From CALMEH01 sp964548225 (GTDB lineage Bacteria > Acidobacteriota > Blastocatellia > Pyrinomonadales > Pyrinomonadaceae), in assembly GCA_964548225.1 (NCBI GenBank), contig CAZJQP010000019.1:1-61515 (forward strand): DNA of 61,515 nt. Direction: 5' to 3'. A model generated the notes under the pieces. It saw nothing but the letters and a program-made list of their open reading frames with translations. It searched no databases and was not told the origin of the DNA. Numbering within the stretch: position 1 is the stretch's first letter; the number at the start of each line of letters is the position of its first letter. This document shows, in pieces, positions 1 to 9,493 of the stretch. The position numbers were made by a program, and so were the translations under genes.

Positions 1-32
1 TTAATGTTGAAAAGATTTGCCGAAATTATGAC

Positions 33-770
33 TTAAAGTTCATAACACGCTCTAGGTTTGGACAACATCAAAATCTCGATTTGCCCAATGAGCTGTTGTT
101 TTTCAACTTCATTTAAACAACAGCGATTTGCTTTTCCGAGCCATAAGCCGACCGAAAATAACCAAAAATCTTTTTCCTTGTCGGATAATTTTACTTGAAA
201 CGAAGCAATGATTGATTGCAAAAAATCCTTGTTTGTTTGTTTTTCCGCAAAATATTGTTTCAAGAGATTTGTTTCTTCCGCAAAGTCCGAAGGCAGTAAA
301 TCCAATAAATCTCCGATGTTGTAATAACCGAAATTGTAATTGACAGCATAACCGATTTCCAACCAATTCCATTGACTCGCTAAAAAATTATAAACGATAA
401 TTCCATTAACTCTGACCGGATTTCCGCTTAAAGTTATCGGTTGAAATTTTGATTGCAAAGCTGCTCTGACCGATGCACCGCGTAGAAGCAGATGCCCTGA
501 AATTGCTTCTGCTGAAATTACCGTGCCGGTTTCATCAATTAAAATTTTGACATTAACTCTGCCATAAACTCTCGTTTTCCAAGCAGATTCGGGATAGACG
601 GGCGTAACCAAATTTATCGCTTTGCCGTTGACGACTCCTGCCGAAATTGTTTTCGGGATTGTTTTAACTGTTTTGGTTTTTGCAGACTTTTTTCGTTTGC
701 GTGTTTGAGCGTCGGCAGATGCGGAAAATAAACAGAGTCCTAAAATTATCAGCGAAACGATGATTTTCAT
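33..770 (-). CDS. Secreted protein with TonB-type C-terminal domain
   Basis: The 245-residue protein starts with a clear signal peptide (charged start, hydrophobic stretch, cut after about residue 22 at ADAQ), followed by a Lys-rich linker. Residues about 45-130 read as a TonB C-terminal (energy transducer) domain: the phrases VTPVYPESAW and GRVNVKILIDETGTV match the usual 'P.YP..A....G.V.V...I...G.V' pattern. The remaining 115 residues are not recognised. There is no N-terminal membrane anchor of the TonB type, so a role as a secreted or periplasmic binding module is more likely than classical TonB. It lies 35 bp downstream of holB on the same strand. The ATG start at 768-770 fits the signal peptide. 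Confidence 0.75.
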   Translation of the reverse strand: MKIIVSLIILGLCLFSASADAQTRKRKKSAKTKTVKTIPKTISAGVVNGKAINLVTPVYPESAWKTRVYGRVNVKILIDETGTVISAEAISGHLLLRGASVRAALQSKFQPITLSGNPVRVNGIIVYNFLASQWNWLEIGYAVNYNFGYYNIGDLLDLLPSDFAEETNLLKQYFAEKQTNKDFLQSIIASFQVKLSDKEKDFWLFSVGLWLGKANRCCLNEVEKQQLIGQIEILMLSKPRACYEL

Positions 771-805
771 AGATTTTTAGACACCGATTTTTGCAATTTG
801 TTCCA

Positions 806-1843
806 TCATACCGCCATTTGCATAAAAAGCGCGTCGGTGGCGATTTTTTTGTTGAGATTGACGGCGAAATTTTCGCGCAGAGTTTCAATTTCCGTGAGCC
901 ATTTGGCGAGGCGTTTTGCGTCTGATTTTTCGGCGAGAATTTTAATTTGCGTTTTGTAATCGCGGTTGACGACCGAAAATTCGTCTGCGCCGAGCTTGAT
1001 TTTCCAGATGTCGTGAATCAGCGTTTGCAAGATGTCGAGAAAATTTTCGTAAGCGTCTTTGTTTTTCGCGTCGTTCATTTCTTCGGCGGTTTTGAAAAGA
1101 AATGCGCGGTTATTCTCAATCAGCAAACTTTGCAAAACTTTTATCATCAAGTCGCGCTGTTCGCGGAATTTTGCTAAATCGAGCGTTTTTGCAAGTCCGA
1201 TATTTCCGTTTGAAAGCAAAGATAAAAGTTCGGCATCATCAATCGCAAACTGTTTTGTTTCAAGCAGATGGCGTTCGATTTCAATAGCCGAAATCGGCGC
1301 AAAACGCAATGTTTGACAGCGCGAATGAATTGTCGGCAAAAGCGCGTCGGGGCGCGAAGTTATCAAAAAAATATAAGTCGTTTCGGGCGGTTCTTCCAAA
1401 GTTTTGAGCAGCGCGTTTGATGCTTGATTATTCATTTTGTCCGCATCGTCAATAATAAAAAATCGCGCTTTGGCTTCGTAAGGACGAAAATTTGCTTGCT
1501 TTTCGAGGTCGCGGATTGAATTGACTAAAACATTATTTCGGCAAGGAATAACCTGCCCGATGTCGCTGTGTCGGCTGAAAAAAACTCGTTCAAATTCTTC
1601 TTTTTTATCGTCGGGTTTCGGAAAAGTAAAATTTTCGGCGCGGTGGCAGTCGAGACATTTTCCACACGCTTCAAAATCTTGTAAGTTTTGGCAAACAAAT
1701 GATTTGGCAAGCTCCAAAGCAAATTGTTTTTTGCCAACGCCTTCTTCGCCCGCAAACAAAAGCGAATGCGGAACGCGCCCGTTTTTGAGCATCCGGCGCA
1801 AGATTTCTTTGATTTGATTGTTTCCGATGAGCGAATCAAACAT
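806..1843 (-). CDS. holB: DNA polymerase III delta' subunit
   Basis: This is a clamp-loader subunit of the replicative polymerase, a RarA/DnaX-like AAA+ ATPase fold that helps load the beta clamp. A P-loop, GEEGVGKK, lies near residue 32. A four-cysteine zinc module (CxxCxxC plus an upstream Cys) follows at about 51-66. LLKTLEEPP and the SRC motif (HSRCQTLRF), typical of gamma/delta' subunits, come next. The ATG at 1841-1843 is preferred; an in-frame TTG two codons upstream is the alternative. It lies downstream of tmk in the same direction, a common tmk-holB order, but the two are separated by a long inverted repeat. Confidence 0.93.
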   Translation of the reverse strand: MFDSLIGNNQIKEILRRMLKNGRVPHSLLFAGEEGVGKKQFALELAKSFVCQNLQDFEACGKCLDCHRAENFTFPKPDDKKEEFERVFFSRHSDIGQVIPCRNNVLVNSIRDLEKQANFRPYEAKARFFIIDDADKMNNQASNALLKTLEEPPETTYIFLITSRPDALLPTIHSRCQTLRFAPISAIEIERHLLETKQFAIDDAELLSLLSNGNIGLAKTLDLAKFREQRDLMIKVLQSLLIENNRAFLFKTAEEMNDAKNKDAYENFLDILQTLIHDIWKIKLGADEFSVVNRDYKTQIKILAEKSDAKRLAKWLTEIETLRENFAVNLNKKIATDALFMQMAV

Positions 1844-1847
1844 AGCC

Positions 1848-1943
1848 AAAGTGAAAAAGTGAAAAGGTGAAAAAGTGAAAAAGTTAGTTGATGAAAAAGT
1901 ATGTAATCTTTTTCACCTTTTCACTTTTTCACTTTTTCACTTT
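1848..1943. repeat. Intergenic inverted repeat of gtgaaaaa-type units
   Basis: The left arm (about 1848-1876) is a run of degenerate 8-9 bp units such as gtgaaaaa. The right arm (about 1907-1943) is its reverse complement, with a loop of about 30 bp. The right arm contains the tmk stop codon (1937-1939). It can fold into a long hairpin in RNA of either strand and may act as a tmk/holB attenuator. The same architecture, with other sequences, recurs at many gene junctions in this window. Confidence 0.8.
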
Positions 1944-2566
1944 AAGAATTCCGTAACAATTTCCAAAACCTGTTTTTTAATATCTTCAATCGAGCCGTTT
2001 GCGTCCAAAATGCGGAAACGCTTCGGTTCGTTTTTGGCAATTTGCAGATAAGCATCACGGACGCGCTCGTAAAATTCGGCGTTTTCCGCGTCCATACGAT
2101 TTTTTACGGTTTCATCGTTACTGCGAGATTTTGTCCGCAACAGCGCATTTTCAACCGTTATATCGAAAAACAAAGTCAAATCCGGCTTTAATCCGCCGGT
2201 TGCAAGTTCAATTACTTGGTTGACGGTTTTTTCGTCAAATCCGCGCCCTGCGCCTTGATAGGCAAAAGTCGCATCGGCATAGCGGTCGGAGATAACGATT
2301 TTTCCTTCCGAGAGCGCAGGCTGAATCAAGAAATTAACGTGTTGGGCGCGGTCTGCCGCGAAAAGCAAAAGTTCGGCGAGCGGCGAAACATTTTCTTCGG
2401 TTTCGAGAAAAGCCTCGCGCAATCTTCGTCCGAGCGGTGTTCCGCCCGGTTCGAGCGTTGTCAGAACATCAAACTCGCGCAGACGCAATTCGCTTGCCAG
2501 CATTCTAACTTGCGTTGATTTGCCGCTTCCGTCAATTCCTTCAAAAGTAATAAATTTTCCGCGCAA
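1937..2566 (-). CDS. tmk: Thymidylate kinase
   Basis: This enzyme phosphorylates dTMP to dTDP for DNA synthesis. The N-terminus FITFEGIDGSGKST carries the P-loop of thymidylate kinases. The DRY motif (ISDRYADATFAYQGAGRG, around residues 95-112) binds the substrate and forms the lid approach. The length of 209 residues is normal for the family. The last codons and the TGA lie inside the inverted repeat that separates it from holB. It is preceded by hfq 7 bp upstream, so miaA, hfq, tmk and holB may be read together. Confidence 0.96.
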   Translation of the reverse strand: MRGKFITFEGIDGSGKSTQVRMLASELRLREFDVLTTLEPGGTPLGRRLREAFLETEENVSPLAELLLFAADRAQHVNFLIQPALSEGKIVISDRYADATFAYQGAGRGFDEKTVNQVIELATGGLKPDLTLFFDITVENALLRTKSRSNDETVKNRMDAENAEFYERVRDAYLQIAKNEPKRFRILDANGSIEDIKKQVLEIVTEFLK

Positions 2567-2573
2567 AATATTT

Positions 2574-2810
2574 TTATTCCGAGTCTGAGCGATGGCGTTC
2601 GTGCCGTTCTTGAGCGATAGTTGAAATGGCGTGCTTGAAGACTAAAAATTCCTGTCCGCCGACATCCAAAAGGACGGAAAATTTGTCAAAACTTCTGATT
2701 CTGCCCGCCAGAGTCGCGCCGTGTAAAAGATGAATTATAATGTTGTAGCGTTCGCGTCGCGCCGTGTTCAAAAATGCGTCTTGAATATTTTGGGCAGTTT
2801 GTTTTTCCAT
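2574..2810 (-). CDS. hfq: RNA chaperone Hfq
   Basis: Hfq is a hexameric Sm-like RNA chaperone for small RNAs and mRNAs. The 78-residue form chosen here starts at the ATG at 2808-2810, which has a good ribosome site (gaggaaaaa). It reads QNIQDAFLNTARRERYN, then an Sm1 stretch, then LVFKHAISTI. The last is the diagnostic Sm2 motif (family: YKHAISTI), with F in place of the usual Y. A longer in-frame start at 2873 would add 21 residues unlike any Hfq. It follows miaA, the classical miaA-hfq neighbourhood. The C-terminal tail is short and charged. Confidence 0.93.
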   Translation of the reverse strand: MEKQTAQNIQDAFLNTARRERYNIIIHLLHGATLAGRIRSFDKFSVLLDVGGQEFLVFKHAISTIAQERHERHRSDSE

Positions 2811-2895
2811 TTTTTCCTCTTTGATAAATTTGGGATTTTCCTGATTATAGCAGATGAATTTGTCAATTGTCATTTATTCGTCGCCCGTTGATTTT

Positions 2896-3819
2896 TCAAC
2901 GAACAGCGGACAAAAGATTTTCAAAAGTTTTTCGTTCATCGCCAAAACCTTGAAGCCAGATTACGTCCGGTTCGCGTTTAAACCAAGTGATTTGGCGTTT
3001 GGCATAATTTCGCACGTCTTGTTTGGTTTGTTCGATTGCGCTTTCCAAATCGCGTTCGCCGCGCAAATATTCGCAAACCCGACGATAGCCGTGTGCGCCG
3101 AGCGCGTTCGTATCGTCTTTTACGCCGGAAGCGCGAAGTTGTTTCACTTCTTCAATTAAGCCGCGTTCAAAATGTTTTTCAGCACGAAAATTTATTCGCT
3201 CATAAAGCAAATCGCGGGGCGGATTGAGCGCGAAAATTTTAATTCTTCCGGCAAATTCGGGAGGTTTCTCGCGCAAAGGCTGTAACTCCGAAAGACGTTT
3301 GCCTGTCTGGAAAAAAACTTCGAGCGCACGCGCCGTGCGGACATAATCACGAGGATACAATTTTTCGGCAGATTCTTTATCTATTTTTTGTAAAATTTTG
3401 TAAAGATGCTCCGCTCCTTTCTTTTCTTTGAGGATTTTCAGTCTTTCGCGTAATTTTTCATCGGTTTTGGGTGATTCAAAAAATGGATTTCGCAAAGTTC
3501 TCAAATAAAAACCCGTGCCGCCGACAAGTATCGGAATATTTCCCCGACATTCGATTTCCCTGATTTTCTCGCCGGCATCTCGCGCCCAGTCCGCCGCCGT
3601 ATATTTGACATTCGGCGAAACATAATCAATCAAATGATGCGGAACGCCGCGCATTTCTTCTGCGGAAGGTTTCGCGGTGGCAATCTCGATTCCTTGATAA
3701 ATTTGCACCGAATCGCAATTTATAATTTCCGCGTTTCCGAGATATAAAGCCAGCGCAACGCCGATTTCGGTTTTGCCCGAAGCCGTCGGTCCAACAATTG
3801 AGTAGATAGGCTTTTTCAT
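2896..3819 (-). CDS. miaA: tRNA dimethylallyltransferase
   Basis: MiaA adds a dimethylallyl group to N6 of A37 in tRNAs reading UNN codons. The P-loop GPTASGKT is at about residue 10, DSVQIYQG binds the tRNA/DMAPP site, and HHLIDYV and GGTGFYLRTL are family signatures. The ATG at 3817-3819 is preferred over a TTG two codons upstream. The length of about 307 is usual. It heads the minus-strand run miaA, hfq, tmk, holB. Upstream lies a 350-bp gap occupied by a tandem array. Confidence 0.96.
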   Translation of the reverse strand: MKKPIYSIVGPTASGKTEIGVALALYLGNAEIINCDSVQIYQGIEIATAKPSAEEMRGVPHHLIDYVSPNVKYTAADWARDAGEKIREIECRGNIPILVGGTGFYLRTLRNPFFESPKTDEKLRERLKILKEKKGAEHLYKILQKIDKESAEKLYPRDYVRTARALEVFFQTGKRLSELQPLREKPPEFAGRIKIFALNPPRDLLYERINFRAEKHFERGLIEEVKQLRASGVKDDTNALGAHGYRRVCEYLRGERDLESAIEQTKQDVRNYAKRQITWFKREPDVIWLQGFGDERKTFENLLSAVR

Positions 3820-3841
3820 AGACAATCTAAGATTAAAACAT

Positions 3842-4030
3842 TATACGATTAGGTCAAATCATCAATATATTAGGTTAGCCGACGTATCTGATTAGGTTCG
3901 GAACGTATCGTATTAATTTCCGAACGTATCCGATTAGGTCATCAGACGTATCCGATTAGGTTCAAGACCTAATCTATTAGGTTCGGAACGTATCTGATTA
4001 GGTTCGGAACGTATCTGACTAGGTCTTTAA
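3842..4030. repeat. 21-bp tandem repeat array between miaA and GH92 gene
   Basis: About nine degenerate copies of a 21-bp unit (core cgtatctgattaggttcgg) fill the gap; one copy is 22 bp and one 20 bp. The clearest unit starts are 3883, 3904, 3925, 3947, 3968, 3989 and 4010. There are no spacers, so it is not CRISPR. The 21-bp period equals two turns of B-DNA, so all copies face the same side of the helix. It lies between divergent genes, 145 bp before the GH92 start. Nothing else is visible in 3826-4174. Confidence 0.85.
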
Positions 4031-4174
4031 CCTAATTCGTTGCTGTTTGTGTCTTAATTTGTATGTTTGAAATCGAATACGTTAATTGTTTTCGCCTGTT
4101 TGCTTTGTATCTTACACGGTTGCGTATATTATCTAAATTAATTGTCAGTCAATCTAATCCTTTTTTGAATCAAA

Positions 4175-6469
4175 ATGAAAAAACTTTTATTCGGCTTGGT
4201 TTTGCTTATTTTGCAAATAAATCTAATGGCGCAGAAAGCGGAAAATTATATTCAATACGTCAATCCGCTGATCGGAACGCAAAAAATGGGACACACATTT
4301 CCGGGCGCGACTGTGCCGTTCGGTTCAGTTCAGCTTTCCCCCGACACCGACCAGCAACCGCATAACATCGGCGGAAAATATAACAAAGACACATACAAAT
4401 ATTGCGCCGGTTATCAATACGACGACACAACGATTGTCGGGTTTTCGCACACGCATTTTTCGGGAACGGGACATTCCGATTTGGGTGATTTTTTGATTAT
4501 GCCGACAGTTGGCGAACTTCAACTCGAACCGGGCGATAAAAATAATCCGAAAAGCGGTTTTCGTTCAGCCTTTTCACACGCGAACGAACTTGCTGAGCCG
4601 AATTATTACAAGGTTTTGCTCGAAGACGACAATATCTTAGCCGAAATGACAACGACCACGCGCGTCGGATTTCATCAATACACTTTTCCCGAAAGCGATA
4701 ACTCTCATATTATCTTGGATTTAATGCACGGAATTTACAATTACGAAGATAAAAATACTTGGACCTTTGTGCGCGTCGAAGGCGACAGAAGAATTGTCGG
4801 CTATCGTCAAACAAACGGTTGGGCGCGAACACGGACAGTTTATTTTGCGATGGAATTTTCCAAACCGTTCAAAAGTTACGGTTTCAAAAATTACGAAACA
4901 CAAAACTATCGCGGATTTTGGCGCAAATTTGACCAGACGAAAAATTTCCCCGAAGCCGCCGGAAAACAAATCCGTGCATATTTTGATTTCGACACGAAAA
5001 AAGATGAAAAAATCCAAGTAAAATTTGCGCTTTCGCCCGTTTCGACGGAAGGCGCGATGAATAATATAAAAACCGAAACACCGAATTGGGATTTTGAAAA
5101 AGTCAAAAAAGCAGGACAAGACGAATGGAATAAAGAACTCGGAAAAATCGCCGTAACTGCTGATAACAAAGGCGATTTAGTCAATTTTTACACCGCGCTT
5201 TATCACACATTTCTTTCGCCGACGGTTTATATGGACGCGGACGGGAAATATAAAGGTTTAGACCAAAATATTCATACTGCAAAAGGTTTTACAAATTACA
5301 CGACATTTTCGCTTTGGGACACATACCGCGCACTTCATCCGTGGTTTAACATCGTTCAGCCGAAAAGAAATCGTGAAATGGTAAATTCGATGCTCGCGCA
5401 TTATGACCAAAGCGTTCATAAAATGCTCCCGATTTGGTCGCATTATGCCAACGAAAATTGGTGTATGATCGGCTATCATTCGGTTTCGGTAATTTCGGAC
5501 GCGATTGTCAAAGGCAATTCGCAAGGCATTGATGCAAATCGCGCTTTGGACGCAATGGCGCAGACGGCGCGGACGAAATATTATGACGGACTCGAATTTT
5601 ATATGAAACTCGGCTACGTTCCCGATGACAAAAATTCTTCAAGCGTTTCAAAAACTCTCGAATACGCCTATGACGATTGGGCAATCGCGCAAGCCGCGAA
5701 AAAATTGAATCGAACCGACATTTACAACGAATTTATCAAGCGTTCGGAAAATTGGCGAAATGTTTATGATTCATCAGTCGGATTTATGCGTCCGAAAATG
5801 TCTGACGGAAAATTCCGCGTAAAATTCGACGCTTTGCAAACGCACGACCAAGGTTTTATCGAAGGAAACGCTTGGAATTACAGTCTTTACGTTCCTCATC
5901 AGCCGGACGAAATGATTAAAGCAATGGGCGGAAAAGTGAAGTTTGAGAAATATATGGACGAGCTTTTCACGATGAATTTACCGGACGAATTTTTTGCCGA
6001 AACCGAAGACATCACCCGCGAAGGCATTATCGGCGGCTACGTTCACGGCAACGAACCCGCGCATCACGCCGCTTATCTTTATAATTGGACAAATGCGCCG
6101 CACAAAACTCAAGAGCGCGTCCGAATGATCCTCAAACATCAATACAAACCAACGCCCGACGGACTCGGCGGCAACGACGATTGCGGTCAAATGTCGGCGT
6201 GGTTTTTATTTTCGACGCTCGGATTTTATCCGGTTGCGCCCGGAAACGACCAATATCAAATCGGCAGTCCGGCAATAAAATCAGCAGTTTTGAAATTGGA
6301 AAACGGCAAAACTCTGACCATTGAAGCCCTAAATCAAAGCGATAAAAACGTCTATGTCGAAAAAGTCTCAGTCAACGGAAAAGTAATAAATCGTTCTTTT
6401 CTCACACATTCGGAAATTATGAACGGCGGAAAAATTACGTTTTATATGAGCGACAAGCCAAAAATGTGA
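4175..6469 (+). CDS. GH92 family alpha-mannosidase, secreted
   Basis: This is a calcium-dependent exo-alpha-mannosidase family acting on N-glycan or mannan ends. A signal peptide (residues 1-20, ending LMAQ) directs export. Family signatures are PGATVPFGSVQLSPDT and FSHTHFSGTGHSDLGD in the N-terminal domain. SLWDTYRALHPW, EGNAWNYSLYVPH and GNEPAHHAAYLYNW follow, and GLGGNDDCGQMSAWF near residue 665 closes the set. The Glu of EGNAW and the Asp pair of GNDDCGQMS correspond to the general acid and base of characterised GH92 enzymes. The length of 764 is typical. It stands alone on the plus strand, with no sus-like transporter nearby. Confidence 0.95.
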   Translation: MKKLLFGLVLLILQINLMAQKAENYIQYVNPLIGTQKMGHTFPGATVPFGSVQLSPDTDQQPHNIGGKYNKDTYKYCAGYQYDDTTIVGFSHTHFSGTGHSDLGDFLIMPTVGELQLEPGDKNNPKSGFRSAFSHANELAEPNYYKVLLEDDNILAEMTTTTRVGFHQYTFPESDNSHIILDLMHGIYNYEDKNTWTFVRVEGDRRIVGYRQTNGWARTRTVYFAMEFSKPFKSYGFKNYETQNYRGFWRKFDQTKNFPEAAGKQIRAYFDFDTKKDEKIQVKFALSPVSTEGAMNNIKTETPNWDFEKVKKAGQDEWNKELGKIAVTADNKGDLVNFYTALYHTFLSPTVYMDADGKYKGLDQNIHTAKGFTNYTTFSLWDTYRALHPWFNIVQPKRNREMVNSMLAHYDQSVHKMLPIWSHYANENWCMIGYHSVSVISDAIVKGNSQGIDANRALDAMAQTARTKYYDGLEFYMKLGYVPDDKNSSSVSKTLEYAYDDWAIAQAAKKLNRTDIYNEFIKRSENWRNVYDSSVGFMRPKMSDGKFRVKFDALQTHDQGFIEGNAWNYSLYVPHQPDEMIKAMGGKVKFEKYMDELFTMNLPDEFFAETEDITREGIIGGYVHGNEPAHHAAYLYNWTNAPHKTQERVRMILKHQYKPTPDGLGGNDDCGQMSAWFLFSTLGFYPVAPGNDQYQIGSPAIKSAVLKLENGKTLTIEALNQSDKNVYVEKVSVNGKVINRSFLTHSEIMNGGKITFYMSDKPKM

Positions 6470-6471
6470 TT

Positions 6472-6567
6472 TTATCGGTTTGAAAAGACGAGTCTAAAAA
6501 TTGCAAACAACAAAATCGCGCCCAGCAAAATTAGCGAACCGATAATTTGATTGCGTGAAAATTTCAT
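6472..6567 (-). CDS. 31-residue single-pass membrane peptide
   Basis: The peptide begins MKFSRNQIIG, continues with a hydrophobic run of about 17 residues, and ends RLVFSNR. This is a basic-hydrophobic-basic layout expected for a small inner-membrane protein. Its ATG (6565-6567) directly follows the TAA of the DUF4145 gene (6568-6570), so translation by re-initiation is likely. I do not recognise a family. The support is coding shape plus coupling; it could still be chance. Confidence 0.45.
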   Translation of the reverse strand: MKFSRNQIIGSLILLGAILLFAIFRLVFSNR

Positions 6568-7158
6568 TTAGATTGTTGAGGGCGGAGAAGTTTTTCTTCT
6601 GATTTTAGCAGGAAATTCATAAACTAGCCGTAAAATCATTTCAACAAAAGAAATTAATTCTTCTGCATCTTCCCGCTTCATAATTGCAATTTCGTGAGTT
6701 GCTTCATTTCCTTTTTTTCTAATGTGGTCAACCCAATCTTTTGCGTCTGGTGGAACATAATGATTATCAGAAAGAAATTCAACATATTGAATAAATTTAA
6801 GCCCTTCTTTCGCACCTTTATGAACAGCAATATTCATCAAAAGTTTTCGGCAACATAGAACTGCCGCAGTATGACTTGAAACTGACATACAATTTCTAGC
6901 TTCGTCATAAAGTTCTGATACTGACGACTCCGATATATCTTCAACATCTTCACCAAATCTTGTGTTTGGAGTTTGTTCTTCATCATAGTCTATGAATGTC
7001 GGTCTTGTGCAGTAGTGACAAACAAAGATATTGGCATTAGGATGACCTTGAACTCCACCTGACCATCCTTTTTCAGAAGCTAATCCCTTTCCGCAATATC
7101 CACAAATATAATCTTTGGAAGATAAACCGCCAGCACTCCATCCTATTTTTTCCTTCAT
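6568..7158 (-). CDS. DUF4145 domain protein with zinc ribbon
   Basis: The protein has 196 residues. The N-terminal 70 hold two CxxC pairs (CGYCGKG and CHYCTRP) that form a zinc ribbon. Residues about 85-185 match DUF4145: a helical stretch with LYDEARNCMSV, AAVLCCRKLLMNIA and DHIRKKGNEATHE. DUF4145 occurs alone or fused to restriction/defence proteins and is probably nucleic-acid related; its biochemical role is unknown. It lies 4 bp after the SpoIID gene and just before a small membrane peptide, so the three are probably one transcript. Confidence 0.8.
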   Translation of the reverse strand: MKEKIGWSAGGLSSKDYICGYCGKGLASEKGWSGGVQGHPNANIFVCHYCTRPTFIDYDEEQTPNTRFGEDVEDISESSVSELYDEARNCMSVSSHTAAVLCCRKLLMNIAVHKGAKEGLKFIQYVEFLSDNHYVPPDAKDWVDHIRKKGNEATHEIAIMKREDAEELISFVEMILRLVYEFPAKIRRKTSPPSTI

Positions 7159-7162
7159 AATT

Positions 7163-9493
7163 TCAATAAGCCTTCGTTAAATCAATTCCGGTGTAATAGT
7201 GTTTCAGAATTGCATCGTATTTCACGCCCATTTTTCCGAGTCCGAATGCGCCGTATTGACACATTCCAACGCCGTGTCCCCAACCGCGTCCGGTGAAGGA
7301 GTATGATGTTACGCGACCGTTGCCGTCGTAGCGTTTGTTCATTACGAAAAGCTGTTCACGAAGGCGCAGGGCGGAACGGATTTTGCCGCCTTTTAAGGTT
7401 TTTACGCCGTTTGAGCCGATGATTTCGAGTTCAACGGGACGGCGCGAAAAGCCGATTTTTTTGATGTTCACGTCATAGAGCGTGCCGATGTTGCGAACGT
7501 AGCGCGACAGACGCGCTTGCACGGCGGAAGCTGATAGATTGGCGTTCCAAAACGTAAAAGGCGACATTCTTTCGGCAATCGTTGGTAATTCGGTCGGTTT
7601 TACTTCGAGATAAATGACTTCGCCCATCGCATTTGTAAAAAACGAAATATTTTCGCCGCCGACTAGCGCAATTTCTTTGACTTGATAAAATTGGTCGCCG
7701 AATTGACGGAACAGAAAAACATTCGGATTTACCGAAATTTGTCGTTCGCTTTTGCCTGCTTTGACCACGAGTTTGCCGTCCGTTGTCGGATTGGCAACGC
7801 CCGTCTGCATTGCCGGAAGCCATTTTTTCTTGGCGTAGATGTTTTGAATCAAACGCATCAGACGGCTTCGGGACATCGGGCGATGCGGGTGAAAATTTGA
7901 ATCGGGATAAAGCGAAAGCCAGCCGTCGCGGAAAAGCATCGCAACTTTGGCACGTTTATCTTTTTCAATATCGTTGCCGTCGTCAAAAGACAAATGATAG
8001 TTTATGTCCGATTCGGTCAATTTCATTTCAGCCTCGCCTTCCGTGTAAAGCATTGAAGCCAAAAAGTTTGCGAACCCGATTGATTTCACCGTTTCAAACG
8101 AAAAAGCCGGACTCGGTTTGCCGAATCTTGCTGAAATTTGATTCAGCCAACTTCGCAATTCGGTTTCGTTTGGTGGCATTTCAAACCATTCGTCAGAAAA
8201 ACGATTGGTCGCCATTAAAAAACCGTTGACTGAAAATTGCGAAGCAAGACGAACCATTTCAAGTTGGTTTTCATTCTCGATTTTCGGCAATTCACGCGAA
8301 CTTTTTATCAGAAAAGGCTCAAAATATCGGCGACCTTCGAGCGAACATTCAACTCCGCGCAAATACGGTTCATCAAACTCGAAAATATTTCCCGAATTTT
8401 CCGTCCGCCCACCGCAAGTCGAAGTGTAAAGAGCATTTATCGGTTTTCCTTTGTATGTTGCAACGATTCCGGCAGTTTCGCGCACGGCGCGTGTGCCGTT
8501 CGCATTTTCTGACGAAACGCCGAGATAAACCTGTGAATAAACCGTTGGCAAAACGTCAAATCCTTGCGACGCAAACCCGCCGATGTTTGCCCAAGCATAA
8601 GTCCTCGCCGCCACTGCTTGCGCTTTTTGTGCTTCCATCGAAGGCAACCCCAATTCGTTCGGCACAACGCCGAGAAGATAATCTTCCATCGGCACGACAT
8701 TGACAACCGTCAAAGTTCCGCGAGAATTGACGAAAACTTCTATTCTGCCGCGATATGCCTTGCCATTTAATTTTACCGGAACGGCACGTTCATTAACCGA
8801 ACCGAACGAAATCGGTTTGAACGATGAAAATGTCTGGTTTGCGCCGTTGATGATAATTTCTTTGATGTTTGCATCGAGAGTTGTGTTCGAGTTTGTCGGT
8901 TGATTGGAACCGGTCGGTTTTATCAAACTACGGTTTTCGTTTTTCGAGTTCGGATTCGATTTTAATTGCTCGGAAAGTGCGATTGCTTCGTCTGAAGGTT
9001 GCAGTTTTTTCTCCGTAACAATCACGACATCCGCAAAACCTTTTTCCGCCAAACCGTTTTTGAAAACATTTGCCTCTTCAATCGTTTCCAGCGTTTCACC
9101 GATGCGGACGCGCCAAGTATTCGTTTTCGTATCAAGACTTACTAACGCTTTTTCGTTGGTTGCTTCGCGCACTTCTTTGGCAGTTGTTTCTGCTTCGGTT
9201 TGCGATTCGATGTTTTGGATTTCAAAATTATAAATCTCGATTTCCGGCGGACGATATGCCCTTGCCGCAACGCTTATTTTATTCGTTGCCAACAATTTAT
9301 TTGCTTCGCCGTCACTCATCGCAACAATCTGCGAATCGGTCGTCGTAATCGAAACCGAACGTGCATTCGTTGCCAACCCGACACGCACGAGCGGTTCTTT
9401 GCCGAGATAAAAATATTCGGCTTCAAAGGCGGAAGTTTTTGTAACGATAAATAGAAGCGAAACGAGAATGAATAAGAAACTGCGTAAATTCAT
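7163..9493 (-). CDS. SpoIID/LytB domain protein with SPOR-like and SLH-like regions
   Basis: The exported 776-residue protein has a signal peptide at 1-22. A SPOR-like stretch (WRVRIGETLETIEEANVFK, about 125-165) would bind denuded peptidoglycan. The SpoIID core spans about 255-385 with VVPMEDYLLGVVPNELG, AQAVAARTYA and STCGGRTEN. Residues about 500-545 look like a degenerate SLH motif. The C-terminal GRGWGHGVGMCQYGA is the second half of the SpoIID signature. SpoIID proteins are lytic transglycosylases that cut stem-less glycan strands. In a non-sporulating Gram-negative the likely job is cell-wall remodelling at division. Confidence 0.88.
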   Translation of the reverse strand: MNLRSFLFILVSLLFIVTKTSAFEAEYFYLGKEPLVRVGLATNARSVSITTTDSQIVAMSDGEANKLLATNKISVAARAYRPPEIEIYNFEIQNIESQTEAETTAKEVREATNEKALVSLDTKTNTWRVRIGETLETIEEANVFKNGLAEKGFADVVIVTEKKLQPSDEAIALSEQLKSNPNSKNENRSLIKPTGSNQPTNSNTTLDANIKEIIINGANQTFSSFKPISFGSVNERAVPVKLNGKAYRGRIEVFVNSRGTLTVVNVVPMEDYLLGVVPNELGLPSMEAQKAQAVAARTYAWANIGGFASQGFDVLPTVYSQVYLGVSSENANGTRAVRETAGIVATYKGKPINALYTSTCGGRTENSGNIFEFDEPYLRGVECSLEGRRYFEPFLIKSSRELPKIENENQLEMVRLASQFSVNGFLMATNRFSDEWFEMPPNETELRSWLNQISARFGKPSPAFSFETVKSIGFANFLASMLYTEGEAEMKLTESDINYHLSFDDGNDIEKDKRAKVAMLFRDGWLSLYPDSNFHPHRPMSRSRLMRLIQNIYAKKKWLPAMQTGVANPTTDGKLVVKAGKSERQISVNPNVFLFRQFGDQFYQVKEIALVGGENISFFTNAMGEVIYLEVKPTELPTIAERMSPFTFWNANLSASAVQARLSRYVRNIGTLYDVNIKKIGFSRRPVELEIIGSNGVKTLKGGKIRSALRLREQLFVMNKRYDGNGRVTSYSFTGRGWGHGVGMCQYGAFGLGKMGVKYDAILKHYYTGIDLTKAY

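Noticed and set aside
3842..4030. CRISPR array
   Set aside because: Units are contiguous 21-mers without variable spacers, and no cas genes are near.
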